Assembly (NCBI GenBank): GCA_035582835.1
Contig: JAYKAV010000300.1
Span: 1,274,907-1,338,906, forward strand
DNA from: Phoebastria nigripes
Taxonomy: Eukaryota; Chordata; Aves; Procellariiformes; Diomedeidae
Reading direction: 5' to 3'
Length of the DNA stretch: 64,000 bases
This document shows positions 32,758 to 56,815 of the stretch, piece after piece. The position numbers and the translations under genes were made by a program. Numbering within the stretch: the first letter of the stretch is position 1; each line of letters begins with the position of its first letter. The notes under the pieces are model-generated. The model did no database searches. It was not told the DNA's origin and was given only the letters and a program-made list of their open reading frames with translations.

Positions 32758-34043
32758 GCGGCGCTGGACCGTCCCGCTCGGGGCTTAAAGGCGCAGGAGC
32801 GCCCTCCGCGGGCCCGGGAAACACGCGGAGGATCCGCGGGTTCGAGTCCCGCCCCCGGCGGGTGGGACGCGCGGTGAAGGAGGCGGCTCGAAGCGGCCGA
32901 GCGGAGGAGCACGGCCCGGCTGGTGCTTCCCCCCGCGATTACCCTCCGTCCTCTCGCCCACCAGGCTCGGCGGGGGTCCTTGCTCCCAGAGATAACGGTG
33001 GCAGGGAAGCGGTGTTGCCCGGCAGCTGCCTGCCGCAAAGCTGTGCCAAAGCTGCCGCGTTACCCAGCCGCTCGGCTTACACAGCACCGCAAAACCCGGC
33101 CGGTGCGGGATTCACCGCGCTCACTCTGGAAGAGATGTCGTCGCGGCTGCTTTTGAGATGCGGCTTAAAATGATATCTCGCTCAGGGTGCCGGCAGCGGG
33201 GAGGCGGGGAGGGGGAGCTGTCAGCCGGGATGCCGGGATAGGAATGGATGGAGATGAGGGTGAAACCGTGGGAGGCAGGAACGTGTGATGAAGACCTCGC
33301 GGGGCGGAAGCCCAGCGTATGCCTATTTTCTCCTTCAGGCTTGTGTGCACTAAAAGCCTAAAGAACGGCACGTAAAGGAGCGATATTCTCAAGTGCCGGC
33401 TTCCCACGCCCGGTGGGATGCTTGTTACACACCCTCGCTCAGCCAGGCTCTTTTTCTTCTCTTCCCTGAAAGCCCCGATGGCGCTCGGTCTTTGCAGTTT
33501 TCCCCGGCGGCAGCGCACAGGCCAGCAGCCAGGCTTTGGGGGGGGGGGNGGGATGAACACACCCCGATCTGTGCCGGGGCAGCTCGGCGCAGCCCACCGG
33601 GTGGGCGGCTACAGGCAGGGGAACGCGGGGCAGGCAGCCGGCCCGGTCCCGCTCAGCCGGCGGCGCTTGGCACGCTGCCCTCCCGCCGCAGGCTGCAGCT
33701 CTGCCGCCGGCACAGGCTGACAGCGCTTTTCCTCCCTTCTCGGTCCTCGTCCCTGCCGGCGCCTGCGGTCCCCGGCGAGGTGCAAGCCGGTGCCGGCAGC
33801 GGGGAAGCGGAGCAGGCAGCAGCTTCGAGCCCCTTTCGCGGGCGAGCGGTGCATTTCCCGAGGCCCCGCGGATGCCTCCCGCCCAACAAGCGCTGTCGTG
33901 ATTTGGCAGCCGCTCGGCCTCTGAACCTGCCTCTCGGCCCTGCATTGGCTGAACGCGCGGCCGGGCGCCCGGGCGGTGACACCGGCCTCCGCCTGAGCCA
34001 GCCGGCAGCGGCAGGCGGCCGGTCGCTGCCTTCGCCGGAGGGG

Positions 34044-45814
<11,771 letters not shown>

Positions 45815-46400
45815 TGCTGGAAAATGTCCTGCCTTTGCCAGAGGGAGGGACCAAGCAGATGATGGGACAATGTTTCTCTGGGGCAAAAGGTGCAGGGCAG
45901 GATTTGGGGATGAGGATTCCTGATTTATGTGCTTCTTCCACCAGCTGAAAGCCCTTTTTGGCCTGGGCCCAGGTAGCCTGGATCTCAGAGCAGCCAGGCA
46001 TGGCCATGCCTCTTTGCTGGCTTTCCCCTCGCCCCACCGTGGAGCCCAACCGAAGCTGCTGTGGGGGCTGTCCTCCCACTGCAAGGGGCCTGGGAACATC
46101 TGCAGGTCCCACCAGCTTCCTCCTTACCAAATCCTGCCTTCGCCCTCATGTCCTGGCCGAATCTATGACCATTCCCAGCCCTGTTCCGTCGTCAGCACCT
46201 TCCTCAGTGCCTAGAGGTCCACCCTGCTCTCCTGCCGCAGGGACAGCCCGTGACAGACCTCTGTCTCTCTTCTCACACTCAGTGTGTCTCTGTTTTGTTG
46301 AAAGTAGTGATTCCAGTTTGGGCTCTGAAATTCTGCCTAAACTGCAAAATATTCTGTAATTTTTGTGTTAATAAACCAATAATTATTCCTGTAACAGCAG
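45815..46400 (+). other. CYP4B1: CYP4B1-like gene 3' UTR
   Basis: About 560 bases follow the stop and end in AATAAA. No other feature is seen. Confidence 0.7.
46370..46375 (+). terminator. CYP4B1: Poly(A) signal of the CYP4B1-like gene
   Basis: AATAAA lies 556 bases after the stop codon, with a T-rich stretch (GGTTTTTATTG) about 35 bases downstream. It is the best candidate in this region. Confidence 0.7.
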
Positions 46401-49400
46401 CTGCGACGGTTTTTATTGCTGATGCTTGCCCACATCATCACAAATACGGTATAAAACCCCTTTAGAAATGGGAGATGGAGAGGAAACCCATGAGCAGCAA
46501 GAGACAACCCTGGGGGTGTCTGGCTGGGCCCCTGCCTGCAGGTCTCCAGCCACAGCCAACGCAGCATCTCCTTCTACAGGCAACCCCTTAACAGAGGTCC
46601 AATGTGCAATCTTCAGTTAAAGCTGCAAGGCAGGAGTTCTGCTAGTTAGAAAGAGGTTTTTTTCTTTTTTTTTTTTTTTTTTCCCCCTAAGCTGATAAAG
46701 TTATGAGAGCTGTATGCCTGAGGTACGCTGGAGGACACTAGCAAGCTGTCCTCTGCCTCTGCAGGAATCATTATTGGGGTAGAAAGCGTCAAACTGGGAA
46801 ATCCCAAATGCTGCTGTTGCAATTAGCGTCACGGTGATGTCGACTGCGGTTCCGGCATCATGGGCAGGCTGCTGTGCAGTAAGACAGCATCTGACTTCAT
46901 ACAGCTCTTCNGCAGAGATAAGGCAGAAAGCAGCGGGGGAAACAGGAGGACCTTTTTGTGGGATACACTGTGCTACACTACCAATACCGTGAGCCCAATC
47001 ACTGGTGACCCCTGTTAACAGATGGTTATATCAAACATACGGTTTTGTCCAATTTTAATTTTAATTACACAAAGGGTGCCCATAATAAATAATAGAGATA
47101 ATACAGATAACTTGTGTCATCTCTCACTCTGAGCACATTACCAACCCACTGCAAATGTCACACCAAAGGTGTCCTCAGAACAGCTGCAAAAACCAGGCCA
47201 GTATATTGTGCAAATAGGGTTGCCCATGCATGTCCTCTGCCACATCACCCGTATCTCCTCTAACCACAGCTGTATCCACAGCTCCCGCCAAGCCTCCCAA
47301 CCTCTCCTGTGTCCTCTCCACTTACCTCTGTGCCAGCACATCCAGCCACCATCAATAAAACCTGCCTGCCGTGGGGTGCCTCGAGAAGACACATCCACCA
47401 GCCAGCTTCACCTCCAATCTCCATACCTCCAGACACCCAAGCCACAAATTAATCCCTCCTATGAGCAAAACCTCCAGGTTGCCCTGAAGCAGCCGCTATG
47501 ATTCAGTAATATCCCATTTCAGAAGAAATGGTAAAAGAAAGAAATCACCTGTGTGCATGGGTAACATGAAGTACACGACTGCATCGTCCAGCTTCACCCT
47601 GAACTCAGTTACAACTTTGTTAAGCCTGAGTACACAAAAAACCCAAAAGATTCCCATCCTGCCATGGATTTGCATCCATAGCTTGCAAGGAGAAAAACTT
47701 GGGTCACTCCATATCCTGGAATAAGTTAAAGGAAAGCAATGATTTATCTCCTCCTGATGAGGCTCTGGTCCAGGAGGAAAGCAGTAAATGCACCTGGTTT
47801 AAAGCTGCTCAGTCACAGCCTTTAGTGATNCAGCAAGTAATAAGCTGATAAAAGCCAGTTTCTTCAGTTAGGTTCAATCATATTTCAAGGTCACTGGGCA
47901 AAAGCTCATCGGGTAAAAGCTGCAAACTCACCTCACCTTGGTTACTAAACTAGGGCTGTTCCAGCTACAGCAGCTGAGGATCTACGTATCATCTGGGGTG
48001 ATGCCAATATTCCCATGCAAACCCACAGTCGTCCTTGTACGTTGAACAGACCCAGTGCAGTGGAGCTCAGCACAGCAGAGGCATGCAGAGAATCACAGCA
48101 ACAGTGCTGTGCATGAAGCACGAATGGAAATGGCTGTGTATGAAAGCACTAGAAGGAGTAATATAAAGCAAAGATTGCAAAAATGGCCTGTTTTCCATGA
48201 CCAAGGACACAAGCGATAGCAGTAAAACTGGTGAACGCTGAGGAAAGCCTTGTTTACATCAAGGCAGGTGGCCCCTGTGCCAAGAAGGCCACAGTGCAGA
48301 TGTGTGCCTTCACCAGCAGAAGACCTGTGCTCTGATGGTAGGAGGATGGAGCAAGGTTGCATCACTTTGTACCTGCCATTCCTCTCCTGGCCTTTAAGGG
48401 ACTGTAACCCCTTAACTTACCATTTCAAGTGAGACCTGAGCCACAGATTGCCGCCTGCTGAGCTGAGACAGTACAGACCCTCCAGGAAAGACGAGGTGCC
48501 AGTCAAGCCCCTTTGCTCTCTCCTCCTGTGCCGAGACCTGAAGCAGTTTGTGATCAGACCACCATAGCCAGAGGCTGAATGAACAAAACTGGCCACAAAT
48601 GGAGCTGACCCTGGGCTGTGACCCACCAGAAACTCCTTTGCTCCTTATGCCCACGGAAAATGTACCCACGGGAACTATTTTGCAAGGCCATGGAAATGCA
48701 CAGACAACCCACCGGTGGGAAGAGGGGCAAATTACAAGTGCAATTTAAAATTCACAGTTAGAGTTTGTGAAGGACAAAAGATCTAAAGCTAAAGAAAGCT
48801 TTAGTGGCACCAGATATCTGGATTCAGCGCCTAAGTTTGATGTGCAGGACCGTGCAGAGCAAAAGCCAACTAGGTGAGAGGACAACCTTTCACTGTTATC
48901 ATCACCTTGCAAAAGCAGCCAGGAGAGCATCTGCCAGACCAGGCAGTTCATGCATCCTCAGCGCCAGGACCCGTCAGCAGTGCTGGAAGCATCCCCCAGC
49001 CTCATCCCTGCTGCACGCACCTTCACGAGTCCATCCGGCTTATTGAGAGCATTGCGTGTGCCTGGAAGGGGTTTGCAGGAAGACCTACTATTTTTTAGGC
49101 AAAAGACTTGAAAATCTGTGATGTTAAATTGATAATTTAAAAAAGAATAATTAATAAATAAATAATAATAAATAATAATTTAAAAAATAAAGCTCATGGA
49201 AGAGCATGAATGGAGCTTAGGAAAGTGGGGGGCCAGCCTGAGCCATCGGGGTTACCCCACTTCCCTTAGCTGGTCTGGGTGGGTTAGCAGGGATTTCAGA
49301 ATATGGCAGATTATGTTATACGCCATANTTATGCCAAAAAAGCACATGAAAGAAACAAGCATCAGGCCAGACTTCAGTCTAACTCAATTATTATTTTCTG

Positions 49401-51511
49401 GACTCAAAAGCAGAAGAGATTCAAAATGCCGTTTCTGTTTTCAAACTTCTCGTTCCTTTGAAAATGAGGACTTTCCAGAGGTAAAGTCTCCCAGGAAGAA
49501 AAATATTTACTGAAGAAAAAATCAGAAACTTGTTGAACCATTATAATCTGAATGGTGATGCTACTCCCCTCCTTTGTAATGAATTCCACCAAAAGAACAA
49601 ATCTGAACTTGTAATGAGAAAGATATATTTTGAAAGGATGTTTAAGCTTATGCGTAAAGGCAGTCCTTGTCAAATGGCAGCTCAATCAGCACGCAGTCTT
49701 AGCAGTTGCTCTCACTTATATACATAAGGATCAGGACTCTAGAAAGTAAAATGAAAATAAGATTTCTCAGTAAATGTGCTTTTCCATGTGCTGCTTCGTC
49801 TCTATTTCCTGCCCTTCGGCAATGTTGGCTTTCCAGCTATGCCAGGAAAACTGAATCCCAGTTCAACTTATTTTTGCTTCTGAGTTAATCCAATTTATTT
49901 TGGTCTGAGCCAGCTCCTCTCAAAGAAGCAGAAACATCGGCACGATGGTACGGCATCCGCTTTGCAGGGGATGCTCACTGCGGCTGCAGCCACTGCGCCG
50001 GGGCAGCCCGGGCGAACACCCACACGCTCCAGCTGCCTGTACCCTCTTCGGACGTGAGGTGCAGCTCTTGAGTTGAAATCAGAGATATCCCTGCAATGGA
50101 AAGAGACAGAGCATGCTTATTAAAATGTAAAATGCTATAAAACTATAAGAAGCCGCAAGCACTTTGGAGGGCAGTCTTAGGATTCAAAATTATCTTGGTA
50201 AATTGAAAAAATGCTCAAGTGAATAGGATGCGAGTCCGTAAGCATAGGCACAAAGCACAAGAGCAGGCACAGCCATTGCACAAAACCAAGAGGGGAAATG
50301 ACTGATAGGCAGCAATCTCTCCAAAAGGTATTTTGTAGATATAGAGACTCACAAAGGTAATGCAAATCAATAATATCCTGCTGTTGTAATCAAAGCAAAC
50401 ATCATACTTGGATACATAAATACAAATATTTCTCAAAAATTTTTCACTTGCATCTCCTTTCACTAGATGAAATGAGACAGTGTCCTTCAACCCTGTTTGG
50501 AGATTTAAGTATAAAGGCAACTGCATTTACTCCAAAATGTACCTCGCCTACATATTCTAAAGTGTAAAACGAGAAAATTTTTAATCAAAATAGCTGAAGT
50601 CACTAGAAGCAAATGACATGCATCTCTATATTGGATTCAATTTTCTTTTAAAGATAAGATTTGAAAAAAATACCATCTAAAAAGGAGTGGATGAACCTTG
50701 GCATGCAAATATGAAAGATGAAAGCAAGAACATCTGATGAGCAAGAGCACAAGGCTGAAATCACGGTGTACCCACTGAAAGGGAGTAGGTAAAAGGGCAT
50801 CAAACTAGGGGAACTTGGCGTAACAGTCCTCATGTAAATAAATGGCAGCTGCTACACTGCATTTAGGTAGATACAGATTACATAGCATAAAGCACTCCCT
50901 AAGGTTTCTTAAGCCCTGACATAGGTTGCCTGGGGAATCTGCATTTTCAGAGGTTTTAAGAGCAGGTGACCATTTTTGCTGCATAATCCAAAAGCCCAAA
51001 GAAGGCCATGAATGTGGTGTAAGGCTACAGCAGGGTACCTCTGGTCTGGTTTTTGGGCGCAGACTGAATTGGGGATAGAGGAAAGGCTGCACTGCTGCTT
51101 TCCCCACTGGATCGTCCAACACGTGAATGTTCCTGGCCCTGGGATGGAAAAGCCAGGCTGCTCCTGCCTTCACCCTGCTCAGCCATTGTCCCCCCCATGA
51201 CTTTTAGGATTCACTAAAAATCTGCCTCTTCATATCTGAGGAGGAAAAAGAAAGGTGCTCTGCAGCATTCCCATCCTCCTTTCTGTGTTGTGCTTGTGGC
51301 TTCTTGGCATGGGAAGAGAGCGGAGCCCAGTTCCCCCTGCAGTCGCATACCCAAACCCAANATCAGATCTGTGCGCAAAGCTCCCCTTGCCGCTAATGCC
51401 CTCCAAGGCCAGGAGATAGAGTCACGCTCTTCTAAATAACGCCAAGCATGGCAGCCCAGCTCCCAATCTCCCCGAGCCACGTGGGCCAGCACTGCATGCC
51501 AGGCCAGCCAC

Positions 51512-51672
51512 CCTGCATCCCGCATCCTGCATCCCGCATCCCATATCCCATATCCTGCATCCTGCATCCCACATCTCGCATCCTGCATCATCCCACATCC
51601 TGCATCTTTCATCCCGCATCCCATATCTCATATCCTGCATCCTGCATCCTGCATCCTGCATCTCACATCTTC
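51512..51672. repeat. Heptamer minisatellite (TGCATCC)n, imperfect
   Basis: About 23 head-to-tail copies of a 7-base unit with variants CGCATCC, CATATCC and CACATCT. Period 7 makes all frames repeat every 21 bases, giving an artefactual Met/Gln/Asp/Ala/Gly/Cys-rich open frame on the minus strand. Confidence 0.95.
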
Positions 51673-54600
51673 CATGGCTGCTCTGCTTTTGAACTGGAGA
51701 GCTGGGCTGAGGCTGCAACAGGGCTTCTGGGGCAACTGTGTCCCAGTGTCAGTGAGCCAGATCTTTCCAGAATGTAATTTNTGAGAGCACCTCACCCCAG
51801 TTACCTTTCCCCTCCTAGGTACTAGAGACATGGTAGGAATAAAAAGACCTAGTCACATGGGATGTATAACTCAGAGCAATGAAGACAGTCAAGGACTAGA
51901 TGCAGAGAGGTTACCTCATTCTTTAATCCTTCCCTACTTTCTGCAGAAAGGGTAATTGCAAAGATGATGAGCTGACCTTGGACTGCCTGATTCAGACCTT
52001 CAGATAACTAATTTAACAAGAATTTGTGAGAGGGGCTATGTGGGGTGCAACAGGATAAGTCTTTGTTTCGGTTAAAAAGATCCTGGATTTTTCTCATTGC
52101 TACAGCTTGGTCTTTCAGTAACAGCAGAACAAAGACTCCCTCTACTCACGCAGTTGTTCCTTTCCCCACAGAGATTGTTCTAATAGCTGTACAGCCACAT
52201 CCCGGTCATGCGAAGGGTACCCGTCCATCGCAGTCTGGTGGTGGTACTTTCTTGCACGCTGCGAAGCATGACNGGAGCAGCAGAACCATGGGTGAGAGCA
52301 GCTTGCTTGCACCGCCGGGGATGCGGTCCCTGCACAGGACCCACGCTGCTCTCTGGGCAGACCCATTATCAGATGGTATCAGCAATTTCCATCTAAACCC
52401 CACTGGTATTTTACACTGGAAGCAGCCTGTAAATTAAATAAGTATTGCAACGTATTTGTAAGACAGCTGTATTAAATGCTTCCAGATATAAATTCATCCT
52501 CGAGACGTGTGATCAGATGGGATCCAGGCAGCTCACATTACTCTGCAACACTTGCTGGGCTCTTGCCATGATTTCCTCATATATCATGTGTTTGGAAGCC
52601 TGAAACGTTATTATTTTTTTTGGCATTACAGCTACATTTCATCTGTCAGCACTAGGCACTGCAGGAACACACAGGGACAGATGGGCCTGGACTCTTCTTC
52701 CTATCCGAATAAACACAGGCGCACCCGAGAAAACAGCTGCTGCAAGGTCACGCTCTGGGGCAAAGTATCGATTTGCCACCTAAATTTCACTTGCTCAGTA
52801 AACCAGTTCTTCTGCAATGAATGCCAACAGTATGAGTTAAATCAGTGAGGAAGATCCTCTCCTTCTTCTGTTTAGGTGTCTAAATTAAACGGAGAAATTC
52901 CCAAGACCCTGAAAGCAACTTCACAGCCTGATGTGTCCATGATTGTGGTACGGGATGGGAATTCTTCAGTGTAACGTTTGGGTTTTTTTACGTTTATGGC
53001 ATGACTTGTCATGGCACACACTGCCATCATGTGGACATCCACAGCATCGAGCCAACCGTGCAGAGGCTCTTTGCAAATATTTGATGACCTTCTGAGTGTC
53101 CTTTAACTCTCCACTGTAGTTTGCCAGCCTTAGATGTCCGGAAGGTCAAGCCAAAACTCTGTTCACCCTGCCAACCTCCCCAGACAACTCTGGCTATCAG
53201 AAGACTCCTGTAGATGCTTCTTCATGCTGAGATCTTCTTTTGGAGGCTCCTTACTTCATTCGGGACGCCTGAGAGCAACAGGGCTGTAGGTTCTCCTGGT
53301 GCTCAGCAGACTGTTTCTGGCCTTGTCCCAATCCCTTATGATGACCAGACCAGTGCTGTCCCCTTTCATTTTTCTCCACTTGTGGCTCTGTGGCCTCTTC
53401 ACTTTCTTGTTTGAACTTCCACGGTTTCTTCTCCTGCAAAAACCCCTGAGTTATCATCCCCAGGCTGTGCTAAAGAGTGTCAGACCAAATGTTCTTAGCC
53501 CCTCCTGCCATGAAATCTCTGAAATACGTGAGAAAGGCGTTTCTCTCGCCTCCACCAGTGAAACAGAAAATGCAGAGGCTGGAGGCTGGATTAGGCACTC
53601 AGTTTTGCTGTCACCCAAGCTCAGATTCTTGTTCCAAATCCCCATAAATGTGGGTTTAGCCANTCTGTCCCCTATGTCCCCTCCCTATCAGCTCAATGCT
53701 TGACATCTCACTTGATCTTCAAGACAACCCACATCCCCTTGGCTCCATGCTCAACAGTTGCTACTGGTTATTAAATAACTATCAGGGAGCCAGATGGGTA
53801 AAAATCTACCTTGCTCAGTAACCCATGGTCAAACCCATTACCCAGGGACTTTGTCGCCAGTGAAAATTTCTGTGTTGTTATAAAAGTTTCATCTGACTCC
53901 ATGCCAGCAACTTCACCAGCCTGGCCCCTCCATCTGTGGGTCTTGGGGGATTTCTGAGTTATTTTATAAGTGATTGCTGAAAGGTGCCAGCCAGATCAGA
54001 GGGTCTGGTAATTGGGTAGGTGCCACAGGACACCCCAAAACAGCTCCATTGGTGTTAACCAAAGGCTCAACCCCCAACTCTCCCTGTGTTCCTTACGTGG
54101 ACCTTCTAAGGCACCCAACTACACAACATTGCTGGACTTATGAGCGTGCTGCAGGTCTTCACACAAGGGGCCCGCAGTAGCAATCCCACCTTCCAATGTC
54201 CTCAGCTCCATGGAGTTCCCCTTCTCCTCCCTCCCATCTATAGTTACGGGCAAGGCCAGTCGAGAGGCTAGTTGTTCACGGACTGTTTCCTATAGGGGGG
54301 TCTTTGAAAGAGTCTAAGGGCCATTTTAGAGCTTGNTGAGAGGAAAAAAAGCCTGGAGGAGGGACAGCTTTGGGACATGATGCATTGCAGATGGGGCATG
54401 GGGTCTCTTGTATCATACGCCACTTGAATCTAACTTCAAGGTTAATCCCAAGCATCATGNCAGATCTGTCCAAACTCTCTCTGTGACCTCATCCGATAAC
54501 AAGAGAAAGCACACGGTAACATCACTGTCCTCACATCCTTCGCCTGCCCAATCTATTTAGGTCAGCCCCACATTTTCAAGGCAGCCTGCAAAGCCATAGA

Positions 54601-56289
54601 TCTGGCTCAGGCAGCCCAAAAGTGGCTCCTTGTGCTGCATGTTCATCCTTCTCCATCTCCTCAGGTAGGCAAGAAGCCTCAGCAGAAGCCTCCCAAACAA
54701 CCGCAACCCACATGCTCCCCAGCCACCTGACCAACCAGCCAACTGGCCAGCTGGCCAACCAGCCTGCACTGCCTCCTCTCCTGATGGGAAGCCTATTAAT
54801 CACNGTGCTGCAGGACAGGTGGAGGATCATAGGAAGAACTAGAGGTACTAGATGTGTCTCCTACACCTTCCAAGGCCATGAAGTCCCTGGAGTCAGGTGC
54901 TCCTGCTCAGGAGTGTGAAGTTGCCATGGCAGATAGGGTCCCTCTTGCTCTGGGTACAGTCAAAACCTTCCCTAAGAAATGCCTAACCTGACAGACTGCA
55001 GCCGCCCCCTAAAGAATAACCTTTAACTCTTCTCTGAACTTTTGCACAGATCCAGCTGGCTTGGCATAACGAGANACACTTTGTCTCATGAAGATGGCCA
55101 AGTGTGTGAAAAGCTAACGCTGTTCAGTGCTTGCCAGGGATGTTCTCCAAGGCAACACAAGGAGAGTCAGTGTGTTCTTTAAATATTAAAATTGTTGATG
55201 GATGTGGCTCTAATGACTTACCAGGCTCTGAACCAAAGGATGCAGCATGTCAGCAATGGTGATGGGGAGAAAGCAGGATGACAAATGCCAGCCAGAGGAT
55301 ATAACTCCTCCTTGCTCTTCTTCCCAGTCTGAAGAACCAGAGGCACCATCTTAAAGTGGGTTACAGGGGTCCAGTTCAGGGGATAGTCACGCTGGGGAGN
55401 GGAAGAAATGTGCTAGGACAGGGCTCATGCAGCCAAAGCCCCTGAGTCTGAGGAGATATAAGAGATTTTCAGCTGTTGTCATTGGCTCTTTGCAATACAT
55501 CTTCCTGCCATGCTAACAAAAGCCCAGCGCCATGTGGACAGCTGTAGTGTTGACTGGGTCACCTTATCCCAGCTAAGGAACTTATGCAATCGTTATTTCT
55601 AGGGAAATGCCGAAGAAACTTAGTGTTAAAGACAACATCNGCAGACTAGCAAAAGGGTATTTGCAGCCCAGGAACAGACTAAGAGTAGATCACCCAGTTG
55701 ATGTCTTTCAAGAGAAAAGTGTGTTTCTAGAGCAGTCTACTACTACCAGCATGAAGAAGTAATGAACAGATCCCCTCTTCAGCCAGATCTTTAGCAGGCA
55801 TCTGGACACACATGGTAGGAGCTNGCTGTTAGCCAGCTGACATGCCCCNTGCCTTTTGTGCCCTGGGTACCCGTGATGGCAGGTGTGTCAATGTCAGCGT
55901 TCTCGTCCCATCTTACGTGGAAATGTCGAGGCTGCCAACCTCAGGATGCAAACCCAGAAGTGTGTGAGGAGCTCCTGAAACATCATCACTGCTGGAGCTG
56001 GAGGCCNCTGTTAGAAACTGCCACTTCCAACACATCATGCAAAATATCTTATCACCACCTGAGAACTAGGTGATGATGCACATGACAGAGACCACGTACC
56101 ACACACGAGCTGATGTCAGCAGAGGGATTGATGTTCACCCAGAAAATCCACAGCTGAACTTCCAGGAGGAGACAGAAGCAGTGGGATGCATAGTCAAACA
56201 TCCTGCCAAGGGACATGAAGGTGGAACCACCTGAACCTGCCAGGTCCCTCTGTGAACCATTCAGCTGNGAGGTTGAGTCTTTGTATGGC

Positions 56290-56815
56290 TGTTGTGGTTT
56301 AACCAGGCAGGCAGCCAAACACCACACAGCTGCTCGTTCACTCCCCCTGCCTCAGTGGGATGGGGGAGAGAATCGGGGGGGGGAAGTAAAATTCGTGGAT
56401 GAGATAAAGGCAGTTTAATAAAACAGAAAAGGAAGGGAAAATAATGATGATGATAATAATAATAATAATGATAAAATACACAAAATGAGTGATGCACAAT
56501 GCAATTGCTCACCACCTGCTGAGCGATACCCAAGCAGCAATCGCTACTTCCTGGACCATGCCCCCTATTTATATATTGAGCATGACATCATATGGTATGG
56601 AATACCCCGTTGGCCAGTTGGGCTAGCTGTCCTGGCTATGCTCCCTCCCAGCTTCTCGTGCACCTGGCAGAGCATGGGAAGCTGAAAAGTCCTTGACTAG
56701 TAGACTACTTAACAACAACTAAAAACATCAGTGTGTTATCAACATTCTTCTCATACTAAATCCAAAACACAGCACTAGGAAGAAAATTAACTCTATCCCA
56801 GCCGAAACCAGGACA
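56290..56815 (-). mobile_element. Solo LTR of an endogenous retrovirus (ERVL-like)
   Basis: A 526-base element that on the minus strand begins TGTCCTGGTTTCGGCTGGG and ends GGTTAAACCACAACA, the termini I recall for a common bird LTR. It is flanked by 5-base direct repeats, ATGGC (56285-56289) and ACGGC (56816-56820), differing by one C-to-T type change. On the minus strand it has TATAAATA (56566-56573), a CRE-like TGACATCA (56583-56590) and an ATTAAA poly(A) signal (56414-56419) in the correct order. There is no internal retroviral sequence on either side, so it is a solo LTR left by recombination. It lies antisense to the P450 genes. Family naming is from memory; the 5-base target duplication favours ERVL. 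Confidence 0.88.
56444..56475. repeat. (GAT/AAT)n trinucleotide microsatellite inside the LTR
   Basis: GATGATGAT passes into AATAATAAT units between the LTR TATA box and its poly(A) signal. It probably expanded after insertion. Confidence 0.8.

Noticed and set aside
32836..32852. A perfect tRNA T-arm-like hairpin (GCGGG TTCGAGT CCCGC) with a B-box
   Set aside because: No matching acceptor stem, D-arm or anticodon arm could be found in the 70-90 bases around it. It is most likely chance in GC-rich promoter DNA.
31872..33038. Long open frames on both strands through the CpG island, up to 388 codons
   Set aside because: They cross the 146-base run of N, are Arg/Gly/Pro-rich as expected of GC-rich non-coding DNA, and overlap the true EFCAB14 exon 1 in other frames.
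33393..34043. In-frame extension of about 217 codons upstream of the CYP4B1-like start
   Set aside because: The frame is open only because of high GC. CYP4 proteins begin with a short segment before the membrane anchor, as at 34044. The composition upstream is not protein-like.
47138..50526. Several open frames of 60-110 codons between the P450 genes
   Set aside because: None shows family motifs, splice logic or biased composition. They are within chance length for this base composition.
51214..51718. Open frames rich in Met-Gln-Asp-Ala-Gly-Cys on the minus strand
   Set aside because: They are translations of the 7-base minisatellite, which repeats the same 7 residues in any open frame. No start context, splice sites or homology.
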